64,000 nucleotides of DNA from Nannobrachium achirus (GCA_963921795.1 OY997640.1:14929781-14993780), one strand, 5' to 3'; shown: positions 1 to 9,374, counted from the stretch's first letter. Notes: generated by a model from the sequence alone, not told the origin. Numbers and translations are program-made.

Positions 1-28
1 ACGGGTAGCCTCACCTTCCGCGTCCGAG

Positions 29-334
29 ATGTCAGAGGACCTCCCCCCAGCCCAGGGACCCCCCAAGTCATCGGCCATCGCGGCCCTGACGCGCAGGGAA
101 GGTTCCATGCTCCTCTTCGAGGAAGACGAAGAGGAGGCGCTGGCCCAGATCTTACAAGATGAGCCCCCCAGCCCCCGACTGCTACCCCAACGACGGAAGG
201 CTAGCGCAACCCCCCTCGCCCCCCGCCTAAAACCTACGGCCACGCCCGCAGTGCCCCCCACGAAAGCCACCCCTCGTACTTCAAACGCCCGACGGGTCCT
301 GGACCATCAAAGAAGGACGCCCCCGCCCCTATAA
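29..334 (+). CDS. Unrecognised Pro-rich acidic ORF
   Basis: I do not recognise this 101-codon frame. It is rich in Pro, Ala and Arg, with an acidic stretch near residues 30-45 (FEEDEEEA) followed by basic Pro-rich segments. The frame is open to the window edge, so the ATG used here may be internal and the N-terminus may lie outside. It is GC-rich, unlike the AT-rich DNA further right, and it is followed at once by tandem repeats with promoter-like elements. It may be the first ORF of a mobile element, but no domain supports that. Confidence 0.3.
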   Translation: MSEDLPPAQGPPKSSAIAALTRREGSMLLFEEDEEEALAQILQDEPPSPRLLPQRRKASATPLAPRLKPTATPAVPPTKATPRTSNARRVLDHQRRTPPPL

Positions 335-740
335 ACAATTCCAGTAAGCACCGAACTGCCCGCGCCGCGTATTAAATAGAGCCGGCCAGCACTTGTACAT
401 AGTTCCGGTGGACGAACTCCCCCCATGTTCCCGCCCCACAGAAGCCAGCAACGGGCCCCCCCTACAAGACACACCAACACGCGCCGAAGACCAACAACAC
501 CCTAGAAACAATCCCAGTAAGCACCGAACTGCCCGCGCCGCGTATTAAATAGAGCCGGCCAGCACTTGTACATAGTTCCGGTGGACGAACTCCCCCCACG
601 TTCCCGCCCCACAGACACCGAACGACACTTGACACCAGACCGCGAATTAACTAGAACCGGTCACACTCCCCTGTATATAGTTCCGGAGGATTTCTACATA
701 AGTTCCATGACCACACTCCCATGTATATAGTCCCGAAGCC
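333..740. repeat. 173-bp tandem repeat with degraded extra units
   Basis: Two near-identical copies begin at 333 and 506 (period 173) and each runs about 109 bp. They share a TATTAAATAG box and the phrase CATAGTTCCGGTGGACGAAC. Shorter relatives (GTATATAGTTCC) occur near 673 and 723. Regularly spaced TATA-like boxes suggest a repeated promoter or leader of a mobile element. Confidence 0.7.
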
Positions 741-744
741 GCGA

Positions 745-1110
745 ATCAATTAGGACCTTCGTCCACCGGCTCCTCCCCCTTTCCCTTCCCTCCCTTCCCT
801 CCCATCCACCTCCCCTTTTCCCACAAGGTGCCCCGATGATGCGAAATAGCGATCATGCCGGCGGGCTGGACCGCACCGGGCGTCGCTGCTGAGCGGCACC
901 TAACCCCCCTTTCCCCCCTCCCCCCCTCTCTCTCTCTCTCTTCCTCTCTCTCTCCGTGAGACCGGCGACGTCCGCCGACGAGCTCCCACCCCAGGAGCCG
1001 CCCGCCCACCTCCCCCCCTCCCCACCCCCGAGGATCAGGTCGTCTAGTAGGTCGCGGGAATGAGCGTGCCCCCCCCCCCCCCCCCCGAGGACTCCCGGCT
1101 GCGTCACGTG
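745..1110. repeat. C/T-rich low-complexity tract
   Basis: A strongly pyrimidine-biased stretch, including (CT)n near 925-950 and a C homopolymer near 1070-1086. The long minus-strand frames over it are composition artefacts. Confidence 0.8.
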
Positions 1111-1147
1111 CGCTCCGGGGGCCTCGCGTACCCCCTTGAAAGAAACG

Positions 1148-1727
1148 GACAGCTGTTGCTGTAGTTGCCACTACAGCAACAGCCTCCAGGAAAACTAGGA
1201 AGAGCATCATCAAGCATTTGGGGATGCAGAAATGCCTTGAGGTGGTGAAAAGCCCAGACCGCTCTAATAGACTGGCTGTCAAGAAGGTTCACTCCGTTGC
1301 CAAAAACACATTTTCATGGCTATGCAAAGACCTTCGAGAACAGGGGCCCAACACTAACAATACAGTAATGTACTGCAATAGTGTGTCTGACTGTTCTATG
1401 TTATACGACAATGTTTTCTACCTCTTCTCGATCCACATGCATTACACCCTGCAGGAGAGGAGGACATGGTACACAATAGATTGGTTGAGATGTTCCATTG
1501 GAAAACTCCAGAGGAGATTAAAAAGCACATCATCACCTCACTGAATGACCCAGTTTCCGTTCTCAGAGTGGTAATAGCAACATCAGCAGAATCTTTTGCC
1601 CATAGTCAACTATGGGTCTCCTCGTGACCTAGACATATACATGCAGGCCTGTGCTAGGGCAGGGAGAGATGGATCCCAGGCACACTCTCTCATCCTGTAC
1701 CATGGACAACAATTGAAAGGGGTGTCA
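1148..1727 (+). pseudogene. RecQ-family DNA helicase fragment (motif III to VI)
   Basis: Broken frames match a RecQ-type ATP-dependent DNA helicase, a 3'-5' DNA unwinding enzyme of the nucleus. Visible in order are an ATTATA segment like the RecQ ALTATAT motif III (about 1165-1185), KSPDRSN (about 1246-1266), TPEEIKKHIITSLNDP and LRVVIATSA (about 1507-1585), then NYGSPRDLDIYMQA and RAGRDG (motif VI, about 1608-1672). The motif-VI Gly of QACGRAGRDG is Ala here. Frames shift several times and a stretch around the 'GMGVDI' position is missing, so it is not functional. The first about 50 bp of the DNA that follows motif VI reappear at 5640-5730. Multi-copy RecQ-like genes linked to transposons are known in fish; that this is such a copy is inference. 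Confidence 0.8.
1153..1182. repeat. Perfect 12-bp hairpin inside RecQ relic
   Basis: CTGTTGCTGTAG, a 6-nt loop, then CTACAGCAACAG. It lies in the Ala/Thr/Val codons of the motif-III region and may be chance from repetitive GCA/GTT codons. Confidence 0.7.
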
Positions 1728-1790
1728 ATTTGTGGTAAAGAGTTTGGAAGAAAAGACACCCGTGAAAAACACATGAGGATTCATTTCTGA
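1728..1790 (+). pseudogene. C2H2 zinc-finger end joined to RecQ frame
   Basis: The RecQ frame runs without a break into ICGKEF...EKHMRIH and a stop. This has the CxxC-like start (first Cys replaced) and the H-x3-H end of one C2H2 finger. In the second RecQ copy at 5690 the same point continues with normal RecQ residues (DSMRQYVRDEST), so a sequence junction lies near 1726. Confidence 0.55.
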
Positions 1791-1851
1791 ACCCTCATGT
1801 GTTCATGTGAAGTACTGGTGAATTGATCCGCATCTTCATCAATATCAGAAA

Positions 1852-2168
1852 ATGCCGAAAAGGACAAGGACCTGCCCGCACTGCCAAAATAAATGCCCAT
1901 GTGGCATGAGGTATTGCCCCAATTCAGAGTGTGGAAAGCTTTTGGCGCACAAAGAGCGCCACACAGCGGCCCTCAACAAGTTCCGGAGGGGTGCCAAGAA
2001 CTGGGCCAAAAAAAAATTAAGATGGTGGCAACCAGTCAAAGGTAGTGGACCGGTCTTACATTCAGGTCAAGAAATTGAAGGCCCTTGGCTACGTATGTGT
2101 AGTGCCCAGGGCTCTGCCTCCTCAGATTCCTCCTCCCTCATATAAAGGAACCCAAGAGATTCTTTATT
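1852..2168 (+). pseudogene. Cys-rich small protein relic, part 1
   Basis: The ORF from 1852 opens with MPKRTRTCPHCQNKCPCG, with paired CxxC motifs that look like a treble-clef or zinc-ribbon, then a basic LAHKERHTAALNKFRRGAKNW helix. The sense frame seems to shift near 2015 (after AKKK) into a frame reading IQVKKLKALGYVCVV. It is then cut by a palindromic MITE at 2169. I do not recognise the family. Sense coding appears to resume after the MITE, so the host may have been one longer gene or transposon ORF. Confidence 0.4.
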
Positions 2169-2322
2169 CATGGGTTCAATTTGTAGTCCTACAGCAGCCA
2201 TGTTGAGGACCAACACAGGTGTTTCACTTGTCTGATTGGCATATAATTAATGTTCTACACCAATCATAACACCTGTGTTGGTCCTCAATATGGCCGCTGT
2301 AGGACTACAAAATGAACCCATG
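2169..2322. mobile_element. Palindromic MITE (fold-back)
   Basis: A 154-bp inverted repeat with about 53-bp arms starting CATGGGTTCA and ending TGAACCCATG, and a short AT-rich loop. It interrupts coding-like sequence: the frames on both sides read in the same direction. No clear target duplication could be read. Confidence 0.8.
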
Positions 2323-2336
2323 CATAACATTCTTTT

Positions 2337-2650
2337 AGGATGATAAACAGTGATCTGATAAAGCTCCTGGATGGAGACAGACGCTCTGAATTCTATAACA
2401 AATGGTGTCTTCAGCTGGATGAACACGTTTGATAAATAGTCTACAAAACAAACCGTGTGTATCTGCAGCCTGCAGCAATGGGGCTGGTCAAAGATATCTG
2501 AATGGAACTATGAACCCTTCTGGACATGCCTACCAGATGCAGGCCAGTCCAGTTATGAACTTGTCTCTTGCAAATGTAAGAAGGGCTGTGTTGGGCAGTG
2601 CAAGTGCAAAAAAGCTCAGTTAAGAGTGCACAGCCCTCTGTTTCTGTGAA
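2337..2650 (+). pseudogene. Cys-rich (CxC-type) protein relic, part 2
   Basis: After the MITE a frame reads RMINSDLIKLLDGDRRSEFY to a stop at 2432. From about 2455 another frame reads WSKISEWNYEPFWTCLP, then ELVSCKCKKGCVGQCKCKKA. The closing CKCKKGCxGQCKCKKA resembles the cysteine-rich tail seen in many uncharacterised animal proteins (WxPxWTxLPEA...C.CKKGC.G.CKC). Zinc binding is plausible from the Cys spacing. Stops and frame changes make it a relic. A link to part 1 across the MITE is inference. Confidence 0.5.
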
Positions 2651-2901
2651 GGTGAGTGTGAACAGTCTTCCTTGGGATAGACCTTGGGTTTGGGTCTTGT
2701 GAGATAAAACAAGCGTCTTAGAACTTATAAAGTTTCTAATTAAATTCTGTATCAACAAAAATGTAGGATTCGACACAGAGATCATCCGTATGTAAAAAGT
2801 CTGAAGAAATGGCGGTCATTATGAATTTTCAATAAAAATGATAAATTATCCAAAAAAACACATTACCAAGTACATAATTTATGGTAAAAAATTTAATTAT
2901 G

Positions 2902-3107
2902 TTTCTCTGCAATATCATATTGTATCCATCACTCACTAGAAACATTTTTTTTTTGCTGGCGGCCATTTTGAAAAAGCAGCTACCATGTTGAAAATTCACG
3001 ATGCTTTCTCTGCAATATCATATTGTATCCATCACTCACTAGAATTCTTTTTTTTTGCTGGCGGCCATTTTGAAAAAGCAGCTACCATGTTGAAAATTCA
3101 TGATGCT
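2902..3107. repeat. 103-bp tandem duplication
   Basis: Two copies with period 103 (starts 2902 and 3005) share GCTGGCGGCCATTTTGAAAA and CATTGTATCC-type flanks; they differ by only a few bases. No coding sense is evident. Confidence 0.9.
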
Positions 3108-3866
3108 TCCATATCGAAATCCTTTCGGAATGCCTTTGGCTATAAGTCTACCAAAATGTCTTGCTTTTATCACAAACTGAATGATTCCTTTATATTTTGG
3201 AGCTAAGCTGCTGCTGGACTATTATAATTATAAAATTGATTGAGTTAATGCAAACAACTCAATTACTAGACAGACTTACTTTATAAATGCAAGTATATCA
3301 GAGACATACATGACCTACCTATCGGTGTAAGTTCATTTTTTTTGCTTGCTACTTATTAAAGATTTGGTCAAATTAGAGTGTATATTGACTTGACCTCACT
3401 GGACCAAAATTGTGTGGTTAACCAGACTGTACTCTTCAACAGGAACAAGAAAACCGAAGAATATTCATCGCCGCAAAGAGGCAATTAACGCTAGCGAAGC
3501 TGGCTAATTTACGAGCCTCCGGCGTGGCGATGGTCAGCCAACTTGATCTTGTGGAAGGAGGTAGGTTGAACTGCCGTTCCAATTGTAAGTATGGGATACT
3601 TGTTTTGTTATTGTTCAGGGTCTTTGGTGGGTTTTGGGGTGGGGTGTCTGTTAAGGGTTTGGTGATAGTTTTCTCCATGATATTTTTTTTCTAATCGGAA
3701 TCATCATTCGAGGATGTATCAGAATGTGTATATTCAAGTTTTTGGGTGAAGATAATGAATGGATTCATAGGACATTGGGGCACCCACTACCATATCAAAT
3801 CTCTTATATTTTTCACCCAATACCTGAGCTAGCATAACAACTAGGTTAATCATTTTAGTTTCAGCT

Positions 3867-4290
3867 CCAGCTCCTCCACGGCACCCCAACTTGCCTCTTC
3901 CACAGCTGCCAAACCCCTTGCCTAACCCCCTGCCTCCTGCTCCCCGGGCCCTCCAGCCCCACCAGGATAACGTCGACCTGCTCCCAGGAGGTAGGTTCGA
4001 TTTCAGTTCCAATTTTATGAAGACTTGTCTGTTGCGCAACATCTAAGTTAATAGTTTTTGTGTCAACAGGTCCAGCTAACCTTGACCAAGATGTGGCCGA
4101 TCTGCTTCCAGGAAGTAGGTTCAATTTCCGTTCCAATTTTATGAAGACTTGTCTGTTGCGTAACAACTAAGTTAATTATTTTTCTCTCAACAGGTCCAGC
4201 TCCTCCAGACCAGCCTCTGGCCCCCCCGATCCCAGGAGGTAGGTTCAATTCCTGTTCCGGTTTTAAGAAGACTTGTGTCAGGGGCAGGAA
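3867..4290 (+). repeat. 124-bp exon-plus-intron tandem duplication
   Basis: Splice donors GTAGGTTC/GTAGGTTCAA sit at 3991, 4115 and 4239, exactly 124 bp apart. Each unit is a 45-bp exon and a 79-bp intron (GAAGACTTGTCTGTTGCG shared; acceptor TCAACAG). The exons are symmetric, 15 codons each. A related donor block stands alone at 3561. Confidence 0.9.
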
Positions 4291-5106
4291 CAAATCTAGG
4301 CAAATTGCATTTTAACATGGTACTTGATAGGGAATCGTCTGTGACTATTTAACATAGAACAAATACCCTGGAACCTTCTTTTGCCTAACAACTAGGTTAC
4401 CATTATTTATTTATTTATTTATTTATTTATCATCTTCCAGCCCAGCCATCCCAGGGACCAGCTCCAGGCCCTTTTGAACAGCCCAATGGGGAACAAGCCG
4501 CTGGTTCAGCAGGTGAGGGGAATAATGGTTCCAAATTGCAAGAATACATACAAGGCTGGATCTACCAAGAAAAATATTTGGGTTATTGGGTCAAATGATT
4601 CAAAGATTTGATTTGAAATGGGTTGCCCAATACTTTATCAAAGCCATTGATCCACCCAGTAACTGAAACAAACTATTCTCTTTACCACAAGGATATCCAC
4701 TCTAATGAGTTGTTTCAATTCATCCCTATAGCCTGCTCACGACCAGCCTGCGTGGCCCTGAAGGCTGATGCAGAGGAGCTTGCTGGCTGAGAACAATTCC
4801 TTAAGAGAGCATATTAAGTCTCTTACAACAAGAGTTATGGAGTTGGAGAACTTCAAAAGGGCCCATCTCACGCCCTTGAAAGAGAAAAGGGCCCCTAGGG
4901 TGGCTGGGACCCAGCAGAGGACCCAGCAGACGACCCAGAGGGAGGCGGATAATGCTCCAGAGAGACCTGGCAGGAAGGCCACGGTCAAGACAAAAAATAC
5001 AAAGCAGGACTTCTTTAGTGAGTATTGTTTGGTACTTCATGACATCGTAACGTGACTTCTTCCGATATGTGAAAAAGAATCATGAAATCAATCACATATA
5101 TGTTTT

Positions 5107-5110
<4 letters not shown>

Positions 5111-5146
<36 letters not shown>

Positions 5147-5170
5147 GCGTGCGTGTGCGTGTGTGTTTGT
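5111..5170. repeat. (TG)n microsatellite
   Basis: Dinucleotide TG run with CG interruptions, just before the splice acceptor of the 5177 exon. Confidence 0.95.
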
Positions 5171-5621
5171 GTACAGTTGAAGCAACTAACCACTTTCGGG
5201 AACATTGGGCGGCCATGCGGGACAATCCTAGGTGGAAAGATAACAAGAATACCGAGGCCAGCCATGCAAAGACGATTTGCATAGCGATGGGCTGCGAGGG
5301 GAAGGCTGACCTCCTCCCACTAAAGAATACAGACCGGCTGAGAAAGTAGGTGGAGTCCAAAAAGTTGCCTTTCAATACATACTCATACTCCTGATTTGTT
5401 ATTTTAACTCTTATATCTTTTTTTTTTCCACAGCTGGATCTCAGAGCAGCGTGACACACTAACCCCCACCACAATTAAGCAATATCTGCTTCACTTCAGT
5501 AGATTTCTTAATCACATCCAGTGTACCAACCTTCTAAAAGAATCGTGCCTCTCAAAGAGCGACATCATGAGCATCCAGTACACGTTGGAGTCCCTGAAAC
5601 ACGGCAACGCGTCAAAAGTTA

Positions 5622-5680
5622 GGGGGGGGGGGGGGGGGGGGGCACACTCTCTCATCCTAGGGGGGGGGGGGGGGGGGGGC
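5622..5680. repeat. Duplicated poly-G tract
   Basis: Two G runs of about 18-20 nt are separated by the 18-nt phrase CACACTCTCTCATCCTAG, and the same phrase follows the second run. This is a duplication across a homopolymer, either polymerase slippage or an assembly artefact. Confidence 0.85.
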
Positions 5681-6045
5681 ACACTCTCTCATCCTGTACC
5701 ATGGACAACCCATTGAAAGGGGTGTCAGACAGCATGCGTCAGTATGTCCGTGATGAGAGCACCTGCAAGAGGCTGACATTTTTTCAGCTATTTGACGGGG
5801 AATAAGTGGCGTCCGTTGAACCCAAACACTGCTGCTGTGATTACTGTGCCAAAACCTGTGCCTGTAAGGATGCATGCAGTGGAAACGCCAGTGCACTGGA
5901 ACAGCATGCAGACCAACAGATTGCTCCAGAGAGAACTGTCACTGTAGACCAAAAGGCTGAGCTGCAAAAGAGATTGGACGGCAGGGCATCACCCGGTGGG
6001 TGGAAAGACTTTGCGGTCTACAGTGTGAACGAACAGCTGGCCTGA
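5680..6045 (+). pseudogene. RecQ-family helicase fragment (C-terminal zinc-binding part)
   Basis: Starts at the same HSLILYHG point where the first RecQ relic (1148-1727) ends, and continues SDSMRQYVRDESTCKR, FFQLFDGE and HCCCDYCAKTCAC, the cysteine-rich zinc-binding domain that follows the helicase core in RecQ proteins. An extra base near 5712 and an in-frame TAA after FDGE break the frame. It ends about QKAELQKRLD near 5975, then passes into the truncated Penelope element. Together with the upstream relic it looks like one RecQ gene split by about 3.9 kb, with roughly 50 bp present on both sides. Confidence 0.8.
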
Positions 6046-7493
6046 TGTGGTGCATGACGTGGTGGACCAATGCCACCTGCTTTTTACTTAACCCCCTCTC
6101 TACTCTCCACTCCAGCTATCTTAAGGACACATACGACTTTTTGGCCAAAGTCAGAGCCCTGTCCCTCGACCCCACGGACCTCTTGTTCTCCATAGACGTG
6201 GCCTCCTTATACACTAATATAGACGCGACCCAAGGATTGGCGGCGGTCCGTAAGGCCTTTAACTCCCACCCCCATCCGGATCGCCATGACGACCATATTC
6301 TGGAACTCCTGAGTATAGCTTTACTCACGAACGAGTTTTCCTTTAACGGTCAAACTTACCTGCAGGTGAAGGGGGTCGCCATGGGAAAGAAATTCGCCCC
6401 AGCCCTGGCGGACCTCTTCATGGCGGAATGGGAGGCGGGGGCTTTAGAGGGGTTCCCTTTGAAGCCCAAGTCCTACTTTCGGTACCTCGATGATATTTGG
6501 GGTGTCTGGCCCCATTCCCAGGTTGACTTCACCCGATTCATGGAACACCTTAACGCCCATTCGGACTCTATTTCCCTCACCCACACCATCGATCCCCTCA
6601 CCCTTGATTTCCTGGACACCACTACCTTCAAGGGTCCAAATTTTCCCCTCTCACATCAATTGGACACCAAGGTCTTCTTTAAACCCACAGACACGCACGC
6701 TCTCCTCCACTACAATAGTTTTCATCCCCCCCATACATTCCAAGGCCTTGTCAAATCCCAACTACTCAGATTCCATAGAATCTGCTCCCGAGAGGAGGAT
6801 TTTGAAGCGGCCACATCTACCCTCTTCGGGGTCCTCCATAACAGGGGTTACCCTTGGGCCCTTCTTAAAAGGGTCAAAGCCACATTCCTCACCCCTAGGG
6901 CTCAAAACACAGACCCGATTCTCCCCATAATCACTACCTACAACCAAATGGCCATTGGAGCCAACAAAGCCCTGAAAGGCAATTTGAACCGGGCCAATCT
7001 CCCCCCCGGCACGCTTGGCACCAGAAGGGTGATTTCCGCTTACAGGAGGAACCCTAATCTCAGGGACCTTCTGGTCCGGAGCAGACTCCCCAGCCCGAAC
7101 CCCTCTCGTCGTCCGGACCCTCACCCCCACTTTCAACAAACCATAACCCTCCAACACCAGGGTACCCTGATCCGTACACCCCGTGACGGATCCCCCCAAA
7201 TGAAAAACCTGGTATACCTCATACGCTGTCGACACTGCGGCATTAGGTATGTGGGTGAAACAAAAAATTCCCTCCAGACCAGGCTCACCCAACACCTTTA
7301 CAATATTGAAAACCGGCTCAAAGTCCAAACATCCCTGGTATCCCATTTCATACAATGCGGCCCAGACCAACTCCGAATCTCAATTCTCCAGCATAATCCC
7401 ATTTGGACCCCCTCCCTAAGAAAAAGGGCTGAATTCCTTTGGATTATGAAACTAGACACCCAGACCCCCCGGGGCCTCAACCTCAAACCCTAA
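6000..7493 (+). CDS. Penelope-like element ORF, 5'-truncated (RT plus GIY-YIG)
   Basis: Penelope-like retroelements code for a reverse transcriptase followed by a GIY-YIG endonuclease; they copy RNA into a nicked target. Clear homology starts near 6081 (LNPLSTLHSSYLKDTYDFL). RT motifs follow: LFSIDVASLYTNI (A), QVKGVAMGKKFAPALADLFM (B) and YLDD (C, about 6484-6495), then FKPTD and NSFHPPHTFQGLV. The endonuclease begins at about 7208 with VYLIRCRHCGIRYVGET, followed by LQTRLTQHLYNI. The first RT blocks are absent, so the copy is 5'-truncated, and the first about 27 codons belong to RecQ-derived DNA. No stop interrupts the remaining 470 codons, so it is a fairly recent copy but unlikely to be active alone. 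Confidence 0.93.
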   Translation: MERLCGLQCERTAGLMWCMTWWTNATCFLLNPLSTLHSSYLKDTYDFLAKVRALSLDPTDLLFSIDVASLYTNIDATQGLAAVRKAFNSHPHPDRHDDHILELLSIALLTNEFSFNGQTYLQVKGVAMGKKFAPALADLFMAEWEAGALEGFPLKPKSYFRYLDDIWGVWPHSQVDFTRFMEHLNAHSDSISLTHTIDPLTLDFLDTTTFKGPNFPLSHQLDTKVFFKPTDTHALLHYNSFHPPHTFQGLVKSQLLRFHRICSREEDFEAATSTLFGVLHNRGYPWALLKRVKATFLTPRAQNTDPILPIITTYNQMAIGANKALKGNLNRANLPPGTLGTRRVISAYRRNPNLRDLLVRSRLPSPNPSRRPDPHPHFQQTITLQHQGTLIRTPRDGSPQMKNLVYLIRCRHCGIRYVGETKNSLQTRLTQHLYNIENRLKVQTSLVSHFIQCGPDQLRISILQHNPIWTPSLRKRAEFLWIMKLDTQTPRGLNLKP

Positions 7494-7960
7494 AACAATA
7501 CTCCTCCGCCCCCCCGAGTTCGGTTACCCAGGACCGACACTACGACCTGAGGGTTCTGCCTCCTTATCAATAAGGACTTGGACACTTAATCACCGTGTTA
7601 ATCACTTGTATATAACTAATGAACAATTGCCCTCACCAATGATTTCCTTGCCTGTCTTGATCAATTGATGGATTTTAATTTAATTATACTATTGTTTTCT
7701 TAATTTTGCCCTATGGCCTTTGTTCCCTTGGGTTGCCTTATGGCCTTGCCTCATGGCCCCTGTTCCAAATAATTTACTTTGATTGTATCATTCTATTGGT
7801 TTGTATATAGTTCTTATTGTACCTTTTGTGATTAATTAGGATGTTTTAGGGTCTGTATACTATTATTATCTTGTCACCATAATATTACTCCTCAATCAGT
7901 TCAATTTATCAATTTTACAAACTGTTCAATAAAACTTATTTGACCCTACCTGTTTACCCT
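7494..7960 (+). other. 3' untranslated region of the Penelope-like element
   Basis: AT-rich, non-coding, colinear with the ORF. AATAAA at 7928-7933 could serve as polyadenylation signal. The exact element end is not visible. Confidence 0.5.
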
Positions 7961-8155
7961 TTATTACCACTGCAACAGATCGGTTACTTCAAGGGGTCAT
8001 ACGATATCCTTTCCCTTTCACTCTTCAAATTCCCAACACCTTAATAGTTATCTTAATACTTACCTTCACATTTACTTACCTGAATACTTACCCACATTCC
8101 CTAAACACTCATACGGGTCCTAATACCTACCTTAATACTTACCTACTGTGTTACA
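7961..8155. other. AT-rich intergenic DNA with CTTAATACTTAC microrepeats
   Basis: The phrase CTTAATACTTAC or close variants recurs near 8051, 8083 and 8132. No gene seen. Confidence 0.5.
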
Positions 8156-8275
8156 AAAAACATTCATTGGCCCCAGAAAACGCCCACAAAACTGATGAAA
8201 AGTGATGACTCATCACTTTTCATCACTAAACCATCATTTTCTGGGGCCATTTTTAGCCCAAGGAATGTTTTTTTG
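8156..8275. mobile_element. Imperfect palindrome (MITE-like)
   Basis: Arms AAAAAACATTC...TGGCCCCAGAAAA and the reverse complement enclose an inner perfect hairpin TGATGAAAAGTGATGA/TCATCACTTTTCATCA. Non-coding. Confidence 0.75.
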
Positions 8276-8600
8276 TGCAAAACAAATGCTTGCAATGGAT
8301 TCAGCATCATGACAAACCCCTAGTTAGACCCCTCACATCCTACTTAAAGCAGATTTTTTTCTGGGTATTTTCCTCCTGTATAGAAAGTCGATGGGAGCCC
8401 AACTTGATTTGGCCGCTGTGGGTATTTGCAGTGAGCAGACTATGGTAGATTTTTTATCCTGGCTAGTAGACCTAATTTCCTGTCAGAATCAGTTGAGAAA
8501 CTAAATAACACAATTTTTTCCAACCTGAGTGGATTTTTTTCCTAGAATTACTAGACTAATACTTCTAACTTCTACTCTGTCACCACACCACCACCTGCAG

Positions 8601-9370
8601 CACGTGAATCAACTTGCGGAAAAGCAGAGATGCCACCGACGACCACCGATCACTAGGCCCAAGAGAGGCAGACATCCAGGCCCAGATGGAATCGCAGTGA
8701 TTCCTCCACGAGAGGCGACGGCATCAAAACCACATTTGGCGAACTCAAATGGGGTGAGTTTTCACATGATTGTTGTGGCGTAAAACTACATTATAGCTAC
8801 AGTATACTACTGAGATTGAGTGGAGTAAAAAGTAATTAAACTTTGGCCCCCATCGTCAGTGAAATTCTATTTTTTTGTTCCTATAAGAAATAATACATAT
8901 GTGTTTGTGTAGCTTATCAAAAGATAAGTATCTTGTGTCATCTCAATAACTTTCTCTCTATGTTTCAGCCGGCTGCACCAAGGCCCAGGGCAGCGACGAA
9001 ACCACGTTCGGCAAAAGGGAAGGTTGCACCAACTCCAGCTCCAGTGGCAAATGTGGCATCGACTCGTCGAGCCAAAGTACCAACCCGTACGGTTACAAAG
9101 AAAGTGGTTAGTTTAATTGTAACCTTCTGGAGTGTTGTATGACTATAGTGTTTCTAATATTGTCCAAATATTCATTGAAGCATATTGCCTATACTGCAGG
9201 CCTATATTTAAATCTCATTGCATTTTCTCATTCTCATTACAGGCTCATACGGTGGACACCATTCTTCCGAATGGCCATTGCGATTGCGCAGATACAACAG
9301 ACGCCGCAGAAGGGCAGATACACCAGCTCGGACACCTCATCATGACCTCTCCGAAGCCCTGAACACACAG
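8601..9370 (+). other. Three small spliced exons of unknown gene
   Basis: Exons with canonical borders at 8601-8753 (151-154 bp; donor GTGAGT), 8969-9103 (acceptor TTTCAG, donor GTGGTT) and 9243-9370 (acceptor TTACAG). The middle exon codes for a Lys/Ala/Pro-rich basic peptide (APRPRAATKPRSAKGK), linker- or histone-H1-like in composition only. The third exon has no clear best frame; one frame is Arg-rich (LRLRRYNRRRRR). Exon 3 and its upstream intron are duplicated at 10241-10536. The downstream gene body is replaced by repeats. I do not recognise the family; a transposon-associated gene is possible. Confidence 0.35.
9082..9370 (+). repeat. Direct repeat copy 1 (exon 3 and intron)
   Basis: About 290 bp, from AACCCGTACGGTTACAAAGA to GAACACACAG, repeated at 10241-10536 with only a few differences. 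The two copies bracket about 870 bp of telomere-like and zinc-finger DNA. Confidence 0.95.
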
Positions 9371-9374
9371 TTGA

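Larger units (their letters stand above)
3430..5622 (+). pseudogene. Multi-exon gene or transposon gene with recombinase-like last exon
   Basis: Consecutive exon-like blocks have good splice borders: about 3443-3560, 3865-3990, 4070-4114, 4194-4238, 4441-4512, 4732-5017, 5177-5345 and 5434 to about 5622. The early blocks are Pro/Ala/Gln-rich, for example GPANLDQDVADLLPG. Block 4732-5017 codes for a leucine-rich helix (LLAENNSLREHIKSL) and a basic Gln/Arg-rich stretch. Block 5177 reads HFREHWAAMRDNPRW. The last reads LTPTTIKQYLLHFSRFLNHI, which resembles the core-binding (SAM-like) helices of tyrosine recombinases, as in Crypton elements; this is tentative. The last block runs into poly-G and a RecQ relic, so any catalytic part is missing. 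Reading phase across the 4732 exon needs a frame correction, so treat it as broken. Confidence 0.45.

Noticed and set aside
746-1282. 178-codon minus frame and a nested 84-codon frame
   Set aside because: Arises from the C/T-rich tract (Gly/Arg/Glu runs) and overlaps the RecQ relic on the other strand.
5088-5474. 128-codon minus frame over the (TG)n run
   Set aside because: His-Thr repeat coding is from the microsatellite; sense exons with splice sites lie on the plus strand.
6490-7370. Long frames on both strands inside the Penelope ORF (146 and 202 codons)
   Set aside because: They are shadows of the reverse transcriptase/GIY-YIG frame, which has clear motifs.
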